A DNA stretch of 64,000 bases, from assembly GCA_964534565.1 (NCBI GenBank), contig CAZHON010000001.1:434001-498000 (forward strand), written 5' to 3'. This DNA comes from CAZHON01 sp964534565. GTDB lineage: Bacteria > Patescibacteriota > Gracilibacteria > Peribacterales > Peribacteraceae. A program made the position numbers and the translations under genes. How positions within the stretch are numbered: position 1 is the stretch's first letter; each line of letters starts with the position of its first letter. The notes beneath the pieces were generated by a model, which worked only from the letters and a program-made list of their open reading frames with translations, was not told the DNA's origin and searched no databases. This document shows, piece by piece, positions 41,952-50,225 of the stretch.

Positions 41952-44486
41952 TTAGTACATGATCGGACCGGTTGGAGTGGTAGGCGTTGGGAATTCGATG
42001 CCGTCTTTCTTTGTAACGGAAGGCAAGCCGTGTCGCTGAACCGCAGCGTCAGAGACTGTCACGAGCGTGTTTCCAAGACGGAGGATGCGCGAAATATCTT
42101 TGCCATAACACCACTGACCGTATCCAGTATCTTTACAATCATCCGGTCCGTAGTGGGTAATGCGTCCCTTAAGAGTGAAACCGGTCGTTGTATCTACGTT
42201 GAAGACGTACGCACCCTGGAACACTTGCGTTGTGATCGTCTTATCCCATTCATTCGTCGATGAAGGATTGGGAGACACTTTCATCACACTTGCAGGGAAG
42301 GCAAGGAGTCCGCGTGCTTTATCGAAAAGCAACGCCTTATGATTGCTGAGGAGTGGACTGTCGCTTCCGGCATCACCGATGACCTGTTTCGCAATTTCCT
42401 TTGGATGTGCGACGTCGGATACATCGAAGAGTCCCAGTTTCAGACCCTGGACGGCCGTGTAGTACACCGCTCCTGTGGAATGGACTTTGTCCGCATCAAT
42501 CGATGCATCGACTTCTTTCCCAAAACCGATCAAATGCGTTTCATCGTACGGATGCAAATATGCGGAGTAGCCTGGAATCTTCAACTCTCCCAAAATCTTG
42601 GGGTTACGACTGTCGGAAAGATCGAGGACGAAGAGTGGGTCGATGGAGAGGAATGTGACGACGTATGCGCGGTTTCCCATGAAACGTACTGCATAAATCG
42701 ACTCTCCGCGTGCGATGTGATCAACATGTCCCACTGTTTTTAAATCCTGATTGAGAACGTAGACCTGATTATCCGATGTTCCCGTTCCCCAAGAATTCGT
42801 CGTTGTTGCGACACGGAACATCGCTCCGTTCTCATCCATAGAGAACTGATTGAGCAGGTGCCCAGGAACGGATCCCTGCGAAGCGAAGACTGCACCGTTG
42901 TCGTTCAATGCAAAGCGATAGAACGTTGTTTGCTCACTTGTCACGTCTCCTTGTTTTGCATCCCAACGATAGTTCCAGTCGGTGGCGGCGACGTAGAGGT
43001 TCTCTTGAGAAGCGTAGACATTCTCCGCATTTCCTAAGATCACCGTGCGCTTGATGTCATCGTTGTTTGTGAGAGGAATGACGCCGACAGTCAGATACTG
43101 AGGATAGGCAATGTGAGGAAGGATCGTGACCTGACCGCAACGTGCAACCGGCTCTGCGGTCTTCCCGGAAGCGGAGTCGGTGAAGGTGGGAAGAAGTCCT
43201 TGTTCCGTCACATTGTCTCTCAGAATCGGACCGCCCCAGTACGGGATGTACTGATTCATGACCATGTACAACTTATCTCCGATGCGACGGGAACTGACGG
43301 CAGATCCGTCGAACGAAACCGTGCGAGCAAGGCTCGGCTTGGAAGGATTGCTGACATCGTAGATCTGAATCACGGTTTGTGGCGGTTGGTATGGGAAACG
43401 GATCGATGCGGCATTAGGTGCCATTTTTTCCATCATCAACGGGCGCATTTGATAGGACTGTCCAATGACCGTGAGGCGAGAGCCATCGATGTACAAATCC
43501 CTCGGACTGAATTGTTTGTCCGAAAAATCGATCGTAGAGAGTTCTTTCAATTCACTTCCTTCTGCGGCTTGCACAATGCGAATCATTCCTTGTGTCACAA
43601 TGAAAACGCGAGATCCGTCTGTTTTGACGATGTCTCCTTCATCGACACCCTGTACCTGCACGTTCGTCTGAGAGTAATCCTGTGCAGCAGTGTTTGCACT
43701 CTTCCCCGCATTTCCGGATGGAGCAGGAGCGGTTTGGGGAACGGCCATTTCTCCTCTCATCATGACGCCTCCGCCGTAATTTCCACTTTGACCGGACTGT
43801 TGCGCAAATGCAGCCAAGTCCGCACAGCGAGTTGCGACTTGCGGAGTATCCGATGAAAGATCGACCGTCATTTCAGGGAACTTCACATTCAAAAATCCCT
43901 TACTGGGTTGATTGGTGATGGAGTGAGAAAGGCGCCACATCATCTCCGCCATTTCTCCACGCGTGAGTGGGTGATCGAGCTGATCGATGGATTCTGGAAT
44001 TGCTTTCGATTGTTCGAGAGCACGCGCGTACGGCTCGTACCAATCGGCAGAATAACTTTGAGTCTGTTGCTTGTAGGCCAGAGTCAAAATTTTTGCCGCT
44101 TCCACGAAATTGATATCGCGGCCCGGCTGGAACGTTCCGTCGGGATACCCAGCAACAATTCCTTCGCTTTGTGCGGTGCACACGTACTGTGCATACCATT
44201 CATCTCCGACGTCAGGGAAACAGTTCTTCGCACTTGTTTGAACGTTTCCTCGGGCAGAGAGAATGATCTTTAAAAACTCGGCACGATTGATCGTGTTATC
44301 GGAACGGAATGTTCCATCTTCGTACCCCTGCAAAACGCCATCCTCTTCAAGCTGGGCGATTGCCGTCGCATGAGGATTGCTGCCGGTGACATCACTGAAT
44401 GCCAGGGCCTCGATGGGAACGAGAGCGGGAGCAAGGAACGCAACAATTTGCGAAAGGAGGAGGGAAGAAGAGAGAAAACGTTTCAT
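41952..44486 (-). CDS. SLH-domain beta-propeller surface protein
   Basis: Secreted protein of 844 aa. Signal peptide (~1-29) is followed by three S-layer homology repeats, e.g. FSDVTGSNPHATAIAQLEE with GYEDGTFRSDNTINRAEFLK (parts), then GYPDGTFQPGRDINFVEAAK and DHPLTRGEMAEMMW, ending near 195. These non-covalently bind wall polysaccharide. From about 270 to the end lies a secreted beta-propeller of the type found as Pfam PF09826, with repeated VYVLNQDLK- and VLDLSDSRNPK-like blades. No catalytic motif is visible. It is divergently placed from the gene at 44620. The start follows a C/T-rich tract (TTCTTTCTTCCCC). Confidence 0.9.
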   Translation of the reverse strand: MKRFLSSSLLLSQIVAFLAPALVPIEALAFSDVTGSNPHATAIAQLEEDGVLQGYEDGTFRSDNTINRAEFLKIILSARGNVQTSAKNCFPDVGDEWYAQYVCTAQSEGIVAGYPDGTFQPGRDINFVEAAKILTLAYKQQTQSYSADWYEPYARALEQSKAIPESIDQLDHPLTRGEMAEMMWRLSHSITNQPSKGFLNVKFPEMTVDLSSDTPQVATRCADLAAFAQQSGQSGNYGGGVMMRGEMAVPQTAPAPSGNAGKSANTAAQDYSQTNVQVQGVDEGDIVKTDGSRVFIVTQGMIRIVQAAEGSELKELSTIDFSDKQFSPRDLYIDGSRLTVIGQSYQMRPLMMEKMAPNAASIRFPYQPPQTVIQIYDVSNPSKPSLARTVSFDGSAVSSRRIGDKLYMVMNQYIPYWGGPILRDNVTEQGLLPTFTDSASGKTAEPVARCGQVTILPHIAYPQYLTVGVIPLTNNDDIKRTVILGNAENVYASQENLYVAATDWNYRWDAKQGDVTSEQTTFYRFALNDNGAVFASQGSVPGHLLNQFSMDENGAMFRVATTTNSWGTGTSDNQVYVLNQDLKTVGHVDHIARGESIYAVRFMGNRAYVVTFLSIDPLFVLDLSDSRNPKILGELKIPGYSAYLHPYDETHLIGFGKEVDASIDADKVHSTGAVYYTAVQGLKLGLFDVSDVAHPKEIAKQVIGDAGSDSPLLSNHKALLFDKARGLLAFPASVMKVSPNPSSTNEWDKTITTQVFQGAYVFNVDTTTGFTLKGRITHYGPDDCKDTGYGQWCYGKDISRILRLGNTLVTVSDAAVQRHGLPSVTKKDGIEFPTPTTPTGPIMY

Positions 44487-44604
44487 AAAGCGGGGAAGAA
44501 AGAAGACGGATACAGTTGTCCGTCACACTACCTTAAACGACGCTTTTAGGCTGGTCTTACAGGCCCAATCGGCCCTGAACCTTCTACCAAAAAGTTACTA
44601 TTTC

Positions 44605-44613
44605 TGGTATAAT
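44605..44613 (+). promoter_or_regulatory. Extended -10 promoter placing +1 on the ATG
   Basis: TG-G-TATAAT (TATAAT 44608-44613). The ATG at 44620 begins 7 bases after the -10 box, exactly where transcription should start, so the mRNA is predicted leaderless. Confidence 0.7.
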
Positions 44614-44619
44614 AATGCG

Positions 44620-45795
44620 ATGCGTCGATTCTGGATTCTTTTTGCGGCAATTCTCGTCATTCCGTTGTCGTATTCCGACTCAACGGCCTCGATGATCGAT
44701 CTTACGAAGCTGCAATTTACGTGCCGCCCTTGCATGATGAATTGTACAGAATTCGGATTTAAACAAGGTGAATCGATTTGTCATCTCAAAGGAGATACGA
44801 CGACGTACTATTCGCAGTCCGACATGGAGTACTTGCAGCAGAAGATTAAAGAAATGAATGTTTCTTCCCCCCGCGTTGCTGCACGTTCATTGGAGAAAAA
44901 GAGACAAATCAGCGCGAAGATCAATCTTTCGAAAGAGTCCGGCTGTTACCCCAGTCTCAATGCAGATGGAAAGCAGGAGCCGCCTCTTCTGACACAGTAT
45001 GCATCACTGGGAGAATTGGGTCAGTACTTCACATCCATCGCTTGTCAGAATCCACCTGACTCCGTTCCCAATCTTATGGCGGACGGAAACTTTGCAGGAG
45101 ATATCTCCGTAACCCTCAAGCGCATTCCAGACCCTGTCCTCAAAAAGACAATGGCGAAAGCCGGGTTCAAATGTGAAAACGAAAAAGATGCGATGTCTTG
45201 CACGAGGTGGTCCATTCCAGAAACGCTCTTCCCTGCAAGTGTGCTCAAGCCCCTCATGCTCTTTGCAGGACAGATCAAGCAAGCAACGTGTTCCACATGT
45301 GCGGAACAACGCCGCTTGTTGGCGCTCGGAAAGCCTCCTCTTCTAACCCTTGCAAACAAGGTGACGTCCTCTTCCTCCTCCAGTAGCGAGTCTTCGCAAT
45401 TTACGGTTCCCACAACGCAAATTCTTTTGACGGAAGACAAGTGGAAGAAGCACTACTGCGATCAAGTGGCAGGCTTCTGTATTGCGGTCTATGAAAAGTG
45501 GTACCTCACTGCCGTGCGAGATGCTGCGTCGCAGGCGGTGTACCTGGTGGTGTTTGCTGACAGTAAAGGAATTCCGATCGACCAAAGTCCGTACCGCGTG
45601 TGGGTGACACAAACCTCCACAGCTCCTGATGGAACGGTGAAGGAAATCAATGGATCGATTGTTGTGTTCCGCAAGCTCAACGAAACAACGTACTTCCAAT
45701 TCTCCGGTCCACCTGAACAGAAACTCATCGTGCAGTATCTTGCGAACACACTCACTCCCTACAGTGAGGAATTGGCGGGAACACCGGCTCAGTAA
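44620..45795 (+). CDS. Secreted cysteine-containing hypothetical protein
   Basis: A 391-aa exported protein with a signal peptide (MRRFWILFAAILVIPLS) and no family I recognise. After cleavage the N-terminal part has a cluster CRPCMMNC, and further cysteine pairs (CSTC, CEN..C) suggest disulfides. A serine run (SSSSSSESS, ~255-265) separates an N-terminal from a C-terminal domain; the latter (residues ~270-390) looks like a beta-rich fold. The ATG at 44620 is chosen because of the signal peptide and the promoter directly before it; an upstream start at 44377 would overlap the divergent SLH gene. It overlaps the next, convergent gene by 7 bases. Confidence 0.8.
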   Translation: MRRFWILFAAILVIPLSYSDSTASMIDLTKLQFTCRPCMMNCTEFGFKQGESICHLKGDTTTYYSQSDMEYLQQKIKEMNVSSPRVAARSLEKKRQISAKINLSKESGCYPSLNADGKQEPPLLTQYASLGELGQYFTSIACQNPPDSVPNLMADGNFAGDISVTLKRIPDPVLKKTMAKAGFKCENEKDAMSCTRWSIPETLFPASVLKPLMLFAGQIKQATCSTCAEQRRLLALGKPPLLTLANKVTSSSSSSSESSQFTVPTTQILLTEDKWKKHYCDQVAGFCIAVYEKWYLTAVRDAASQAVYLVVFADSKGIPIDQSPYRVWVTQTSTAPDGTVKEINGSIVVFRKLNETTYFQFSGPPEQKLIVQYLANTLTPYSEELAGTPAQ

Positions 45796-46286
45796 CCTGC
45801 AACGACCGCGTATTCGGGAGGTAAATCAATCACTGCGAGGATTCGGTTGACGCTCAGGTACGGGCGTTGTTCGTCGATGTTTCGTTGATGGACAATGAGT
45901 GCGCCCGATGGCTCGCGATCGACCCACAGCTCGTCGTTGTATCCGTTGAGGGAGATCCATGCCTTGAGTAGCGCACCGGTCTGCGTGAACTTTGTTTGAT
46001 CCAAGTTGAATTCATTTCCACCGAATACCCCGACAAATTGTGCAAACCGCTTCGCGCCGGAAAGCTGGAGCGTCAACTTTTGACGAGGACTTCCTTTGAT
46101 GAGTGTGGGCATCCGTTTAGGAACCCAACGAATCGTAACCGTTGGAACATCTTTCGCAGGAGCGCTTGAAACCGACGGCGCCGAGGATTGCGCACTCGAA
46201 GAACTGCTGACAGAAGAAGACCCCAGAATGGAACCGGTACATGCAGCGAGGCAGAGGGAGCTTAGGAGAATGAGGGCGCGTTGCAC
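45789..46286 (-). CDS. Serine-rich lipoprotein, unknown function
   Basis: A 165-aa lipoprotein. The GTG at 46286 gives a compact signal peptide (MQRALILLSSLCLAAC) with lipobox LAAC, followed by a serine-rich spacer of ~30 residues. The rest is a single small domain (VTIRWVPKRMPTLIKGS to the end), probably beta-rich. The -10 box TATACT at 46298-46293 ends 6 bases before the GTG, so the mRNA should be leaderless. An upstream start at 46352 would put the signal sequence inside the protein and is rejected. No family is recognised. Confidence 0.75.
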   Translation of the reverse strand: MQRALILLSSLCLAACTGSILGSSSVSSSSSAQSSAPSVSSAPAKDVPTVTIRWVPKRMPTLIKGSPRQKLTLQLSGAKRFAQFVGVFGGNEFNLDQTKFTQTGALLKAWISLNGYNDELWVDREPSGALIVHQRNIDEQRPYLSVNRILAVIDLPPEYAVVAGY

Positions 46287-46292
46287 GTCCGT

Positions 46293-46298
46293 AGTATA
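46293..46298 (-). promoter_or_regulatory. -10 box of the serine-rich lipoprotein gene
   Basis: TATACT on the minus strand six bases before the GTG start, just after the groEL terminator. It supports both the GTG start and leaderless transcription. Confidence 0.5.
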
Positions 46299-46310
46299 TA
46301 CATCCTGTAC

Positions 46311-46339
46311 AAAAAAGGGACAGGTTGCCCCGTCCCTTT
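46311..46339 (-). terminator. Rho-independent terminator of groES-groEL
   Basis: Minus strand stem AAAGGGAC / GTCCCTTT with a 10-base loop, followed by a T-run (six T including stem). It lies 17 bases after the groEL stop. Confidence 0.85.
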
Positions 46340-46355
46340 CTCTGCGGTTCAATAC

Positions 46356-47999
46356 TTAGAAACCTCCGCCCATGCCGCCCATTCCTCCATCTCCTCCTGG
46401 CATTGTTGGTTCATCCTTCTTTGGAATATCGGTGATTGCGACTTCCAGTGTGAGGAACATCGAAGCGACGGATGCCGCGTTCTCAAGAGCACAGCGAGTC
46501 ACTTTCTTCGGGTCGATGACCATGTTCTTCACGAGGTCTTCGTATTCACCTGTCAGTGCGTTGTAGCCCTCGTTCGCCTTCATGTCCTTCACCTTCGAGA
46601 CGACAACGTCTCCTGCCATACCGGAATTCTCAGCGATGTTCTTTGCAGGAGCTGTGAGAGCCTTCATCACGATTTCGATGCCGACCTTTTCGTCCTTGTC
46701 GGTCGTTTTCTTGTGCAATGACTCCAGTGCACCAAGGCAGCGGATGTAGGCTGTTCCTCCTCCTGGGACGATTCCTTCTTCAGCGGCTGCGCGAGTGGCG
46801 GACAATGCATCCTCCACGCGGTGCTGCTTCTCTTTCTGCTCCACTTCCGTTGCAGCCCCCACTTTGATGACAGCTACACCTCCGGTCAGTTTGGCCAAAC
46901 GTTCCTGCAACTTTTCGCGATCGAAGTCACTCTTCGTTCCTTCGATCTGTCCTTTGATCATGTTCACACGGAGTTCAATTTCTTTCTTGTCTCCTTCTCC
47001 TCCAACCACAACGGTGTTGTCCTTGTCTGACACAACGCGGCGAGCCTTTCCAAGATCGTCGATCGTGGCGTTCTCAAGCTTCAAACCGATCTCTTCGCTG
47101 ATGAGACGACCACCCGTGAGGGCGGCAATGTCTTTGAGGATTTCCTTGCGGCGCTCGCCGAAGGCAGGAGCCTTGATGGCGAGAGTCGAGAATGTGCCGC
47201 GAAGTTTGTTAAGGACAAGAGTAGGGAGTGCCTCACCTTCGACGCTCTCTGCGATGATGACGAGCTCTTTCTTTCCTCGCTGAGCGATGGCTTCCAAGAG
47301 AGGGAGAATTTCCTGCACGGAACTGATCTTCTTATCCGTAATCAAGATGTATGGGCGCTCGAAGACTGCCTCCATGCGCTGAGTATCAGTGATGAAGTAC
47401 GGAGAGATGTATCCGTTATCAAACTGCATTCCTTCGACAAACTCTTTCTCAAGACCAAGGGTTTGGCCCGCTTCAACCGTCACCACACCGTCCTTTCCGA
47501 CTTCGGAAATCACGTCCGCAATGACGGAACCAATTTCCTCATCCTGAGCGCTGATCGTTGCGACTGCGGCGTATTCCTCTTTCTTGCTGACGTCCTTCTT
47601 CATTTTCTGGAGTTCCTTCGTCACGTGCTCCACTGCCAAATCGATTCCGCGCTTGATGAGGATTGCGTTGCTTCCGCTCGTCAGATGCTTCATGCCTTCC
47701 TCCATCATTGCGTGTGCCAATACGGTTGCAGTTGTCGTTCCGTCTCCGGCTGCATCGTTCGTTTTCGTTGCTGCTTCTTTCACAAGCTGTGCGCCAAGGT
47801 TCTCGAATGTGTCTTCAAGCTCGATTTCCTTTGCAACCGTCACACCGTCTTTCGTCACGGTTGGACCTCCATATTTTTTTTCGATCACAACGTTGCGACC
47901 TTTCGGTCCCATTGTTGCGCGAACAGCTGCGGCAAGGTGCGTCACACCTTTGAGGACTTTCTGTCGTGCCTGCTCACCGAAGAGTAATTGCTTAGCCAT
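46356..47999 (-). CDS. groL: Chaperonin GroEL
   Basis: Sixty-kDa chaperonin forming the double-ring folding chamber with GroES. MGPKGRNVVIEKKYGGPTVT (in parts MGPKGRNV, GGPTVTKDGVTVA), GDGTTTATVLA and the C-terminal glycine-methionine tail GGMGGMGGGF are typical. Length 547 aa is standard. It is 24 bases downstream of groES in the same operon. The region before the ATG is C/T-rich (CCCCTTTTTCCCCACTCC) without Shine-Dalgarno. Transcription is expected to be heat-induced through the CIRCE element upstream of groES. Confidence 0.98.
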   Translation of the reverse strand: MAKQLLFGEQARQKVLKGVTHLAAAVRATMGPKGRNVVIEKKYGGPTVTKDGVTVAKEIELEDTFENLGAQLVKEAATKTNDAAGDGTTTATVLAHAMMEEGMKHLTSGSNAILIKRGIDLAVEHVTKELQKMKKDVSKKEEYAAVATISAQDEEIGSVIADVISEVGKDGVVTVEAGQTLGLEKEFVEGMQFDNGYISPYFITDTQRMEAVFERPYILITDKKISSVQEILPLLEAIAQRGKKELVIIAESVEGEALPTLVLNKLRGTFSTLAIKAPAFGERRKEILKDIAALTGGRLISEEIGLKLENATIDDLGKARRVVSDKDNTVVVGGEGDKKEIELRVNMIKGQIEGTKSDFDREKLQERLAKLTGGVAVIKVGAATEVEQKEKQHRVEDALSATRAAAEEGIVPGGGTAYIRCLGALESLHKKTTDKDEKVGIEIVMKALTAPAKNIAENSGMAGDVVVSKVKDMKANEGYNALTGEYEDLVKNMVIDPKKVTRCALENAASVASMFLTLEVAITDIPKKDEPTMPGGDGGMGGMGGGF

Positions 48000-48023
48000 A
48001 GTAGGAGTGGGGAAAAAGGGGAA

Positions 48024-48362
48024 TTACTGAACAATACCCAGAACGGAGTCCAGGTGGAGAATTTTCACTTCAACATCTTTGCCGTCTTTATCCTTCAACT
48101 TCACTTCGTCACCCGAATATTTTCCGAAGAGGACTTTGTCTCCGACTTTCAAAAAATCTGCAGGATTGCTCGACTCCTTCCCGTCGCTGACGATTTTTCC
48201 TTTTCCAAGAGCAATGATGATTCCTTCCTGCGGCTTTTCGCCTTTCGCTGTATCGGGAATAAGAATACCGGATGCTGTGACTTGCTCGGCTTCAATCGGC
48301 AGCACGACGACACGGTCGCCAAGGGGCTGAATTGAAACGGCAAGCTTTGGAACGCTGGCCAT
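48024..48362 (-). CDS. groS: Co-chaperonin GroES
   Basis: Lid of the GroEL chamber. LGDRVVVLPIEAEQVTASGI, GKGKIVSDGK, DKVLFGKYSGDEVKL and DSVLGIV match the family. It has 112 aa, with about 10 extra N-terminal residues before SIQPLGDR compared with E. coli GroES. First gene of the groES-groEL operon. Confidence 0.97.
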   Translation of the reverse strand: MASVPKLAVSIQPLGDRVVVLPIEAEQVTASGILIPDTAKGEKPQEGIIIALGKGKIVSDGKESSNPADFLKVGDKVLFGKYSGDEVKLKDKDGKDVEVKILHLDSVLGIVQ

Positions 48363-48416
48363 ACGAAACGGGGTTAAAAAATAGAAAGCAAAATGGGGTA
48401 GCGATTGCTTGTCCTA

Positions 48417-48445
48417 ATACTAGTGTCTTAGCGCTCGTGATTCAA
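48417..48445 (-). promoter_or_regulatory. groES-groEL promoter
   Basis: Minus strand -35 TTGAAT (48445-48440), exactly 17-base spacer and -10 TAGTAT (48422-48417). The -35 lies within the spacer of the CIRCE element. Confidence 0.75.
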
Positions 48446-48454
48446 GAGTGATAA
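48428..48454 (-). promoter_or_regulatory. CIRCE element (HrcA operator)
   Basis: Inverted repeat TTAGCGCTC-N9-GAGTGATAA on the plus strand, with 8 of 9 bases of each arm matching the consensus TTAGCACTC-N9-GAGTGCTAA. It sits on the groES promoter, as in other bacteria where the heat-sensitive repressor HrcA binds it. It implies an hrcA gene elsewhere in the genome. Confidence 0.92.
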
Positions 48455-48486
48455 CTCCTATCTTTTTATATCTCCCCCGTATAGGT

Positions 48487-48514
48487 GTGACAAATGAAAA
48501 ATATATTGTAGTAT
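48487..48514 (+). promoter_or_regulatory. Promoter of the 88-aa secreted protein gene
   Basis: GTGACA (48487-48492), 16-base spacer and TAGTAT (48509-48514), 9 bases before the ATG at 48524. Divergent from groES. Confidence 0.5.
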
Positions 48515-48523
48515 GTCGTTTCC

Positions 48524-48790
48524 ATGAAGAAACTCTTCTTCGCATCATTGGTTCTCGCACTCGCGCTTCCGTCGGGTTCCTTGGCGCAGACGACACGTAT
48601 TACCCCGTACTCCAGTACAGCCTGTGCACGAAACAGGTCCTTCTTGGCGATTTTTCCATCCGACCGCATCGTGTGCGGAAAAACAGGTGCGACCTTTCCT
48701 CCGCTCATCGGAGGACAGTGCCCGCTTACGGCATGCATGCTCAAGCCACGCATAAACACCAACACCCCCTTCGGAACGCTCGATTTTTAA
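48524..48790 (+). CDS. Small secreted protein, 88 aa
   Basis: The signal peptide is clear (MKKLFFASLVLALALPSGSLA) and leaves a mature chain of about 66 residues with four cysteines (two in CARN and VCGK, two in QCPLTAC), which may form disulfides. No family is recognised. The start follows CGTTTCC and a promoter is present. A longer frame from 48448 in another phase overlaps and is rejected. The gene is close to the next one on the same strand (34 bases). Confidence 0.7.
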   Translation: MKKLFFASLVLALALPSGSLAQTTRITPYSSTACARNRSFLAIFPSDRIVCGKTGATFPPLIGGQCPLTACMLKPRINTNTPFGTLDF

Positions 48791-48824
48791 TTGAAGACAA
48801 CACGCGCTACACTTTTCTCCGTTC

Positions 48825-49499
48825 ATGAAACGGATTCTTCTTTTCGGGCTTTACATCACACTCGGTGTGGCACTTGGGATTTGTGTGACGATTGTTTCAC
48901 AGGACGCCGTTCATCAATTTACCGCGCAACTTCAAGGTGATGTCGACATGCCGCCACCACTCATTCGTTGTGTAAATGAGATTGATCGGACGAACTGGAT
49001 TCAATTTGAGAGCAAAACGTATGGGTTCGGATTCTTCTACCCATCGACGTATCAGGTGAAAGAAGATGATAACCAGATTATGCTCTCTCGCATCGACGCA
49101 CCTCTGCCTTCGATCACCTTTACCAAAATAAAGCAGACTCTGTTTTCGGAGACAGCAAAAGTGAACTATGCACTTGCCGGTTGGAAAGTTGCCGATCGCC
49201 AAAATCTCGTCATTTCGACTCCGTATTTCAGCAGTGACGATGCCGAAACGCTGACATCAACATACTTATTTGCTCGTGACTTCCAATTCAACAATTACTC
49301 GTCCGCCCTGACAATGATTAAAGCGGTCATCACGGATAGTCCCCAAAATCCCACCTTCAAGGCGGCACATACCGCGGGGCTTGCAGACATTGAAGATGCT
49401 CTCACCGAAGCGGAACAGATTCTCTCCACTGTTCGTTTCCTTTCCTACAGTGAAATCTACGGTCCCGCTGGGTACACGGGATCCGCAGACGGTCACTGA
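48825..49499 (+). CDS. Exported or membrane-anchored hypothetical protein, 224 aa
   Basis: An N-terminal hydrophobic helix (LLFGLYITLGVALGICVTIV) is followed by a soluble extracytoplasmic domain. The segment WIQFESKTYGFGFFYPSTYQVKEDD resembles the PsbP/DUF1795-type opening strand seen in many small CPR lipoproteins (here quoted as YGFGFFYPSTYQV). Function is unknown. Stop is TGA. It is convergent with the M23 peptidase gene, separated by three bases. Confidence 0.8.
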   Translation: MKRILLFGLYITLGVALGICVTIVSQDAVHQFTAQLQGDVDMPPPLIRCVNEIDRTNWIQFESKTYGFGFFYPSTYQVKEDDNQIMLSRIDAPLPSITFTKIKQTLFSETAKVNYALAGWKVADRQNLVISTPYFSSDDAETLTSTYLFARDFQFNNYSSALTMIKAVITDSPQNPTFKAAHTAGLADIEDALTEAEQILSTVRFLSYSEIYGPAGYTGSADGH

Positions 49500-49502
49500 C
49501 CA

Positions 49503-50225
49503 TTACTGTTTCCAGTACGGTTTGGGAGTGAAGAACGGAGTGGAGAGAGGTGCGTGATCCACTACTTTTGCAGCGTCCATGTACTGGTCCAGCTCCGCCG
49601 CTGTTTGTACGTAGCCCAATGTGTCCATTCCCGTTCCTTTGTGAATGCCGAAGTGCAAGTGTTTGCGGTTGCCATCGGTGTCGTGACTGTTTGCGGCACC
49701 CAGAATTCCAATTTGATCACCGCTCTCAACAGACGTTCCGACGTTCGGTAATGAGTCGATGGCAAGGTGTCCATTGATCACGGTCACGTCTTGGTTTTCA
49801 ATCGTACAGGAATAGATGAGGAGTCCTCCGTATCCGCTCGCAAAACCGCTGTAGAGCACTTTCCCTGGACACACCGCATACACCGGAACGTCCGCATCCA
49901 GCTCTTGTGCGGACACCTCAAAGTCCGTTCCGACGTGAAACCCTGTGAATCGCTCGGGTGGAGTGATGGGATTGTGTTCATGTTCTGGCGTCACATAGGT
50001 GCCAAACGAAAGTGGAGTCGGACGATGGAACAGTTTTTTTACGGATGTGTCCGTCTGTACGGAAGACGTTTGTGACGCAGAAGAGGACGCAGCAGGGGCA
50101 GGATGCGAAGCACCCGTACTTTCACATGCACTCATGACGATGCACATCACAAACAACGTGGTCATGCTAGAAGAATGAAAGCGATTGGTTTCAAGCCATC
50201 GGTGATTTTCTTGAAGAGTCTTCAT
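49503..50225 (-). CDS. M23 (LytM-type) peptidase lipoprotein
   Basis: Zinc endopeptidase or LytM-fold protein acting on peptidoglycan cross-bridges. A signal sequence ends in lipobox MSAC and a serine/alanine spacer follows. The LytM metal site is complete: GFHVGTDFEV supplies the first His and Asp, and KHLHFGIH the HxH motif, so activity is plausible. The ATG at 50225 is preferred because its ATGA overlaps the YggT stop; a start at 50165 (MTTLFVMC) would give a more usual signal length. A start at 50348 would overlap yggT by 127 bases and is rejected. Confidence 0.88.
   Translation of the reverse strand: MKTLQENHRWLETNRFHSSSMTTLFVMCIVMSACESTGASHPAPAASSSASQTSSVQTDTSVKKLFHRPTPLSFGTYVTPEHEHNPITPPERFTGFHVGTDFEVSAQELDADVPVYAVCPGKVLYSGFASGYGGLLIYSCTIENQDVTVINGHLAIDSLPNVGTSVESGDQIGILGAANSHDTDGNRKHLHFGIHKGTGMDTLGYVQTAAELDQYMDAAKVVDHAPLSTPFFTPKPYWKQ

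Noticed and set aside
44377..44619. Long N-terminal extension of the secreted protein at 44620
   Set aside because: It would overlap the divergent SLH gene, bury the signal peptide, and run across the TATAAT promoter.
48448..48828. 126-codon frame after the CIRCE element
   Set aside because: It overlaps in another phase a shorter frame (48524-48790) that has a clear signal peptide and promoter spacing.
24031..50224. Recoding of UGA as glycine (Gracilibacteria/SR1 code)
   Set aside because: TGA ends several genes exactly where the families end or where the next gene starts (24031-24033, 38466-38468, 50222-50224, 55948-55950).
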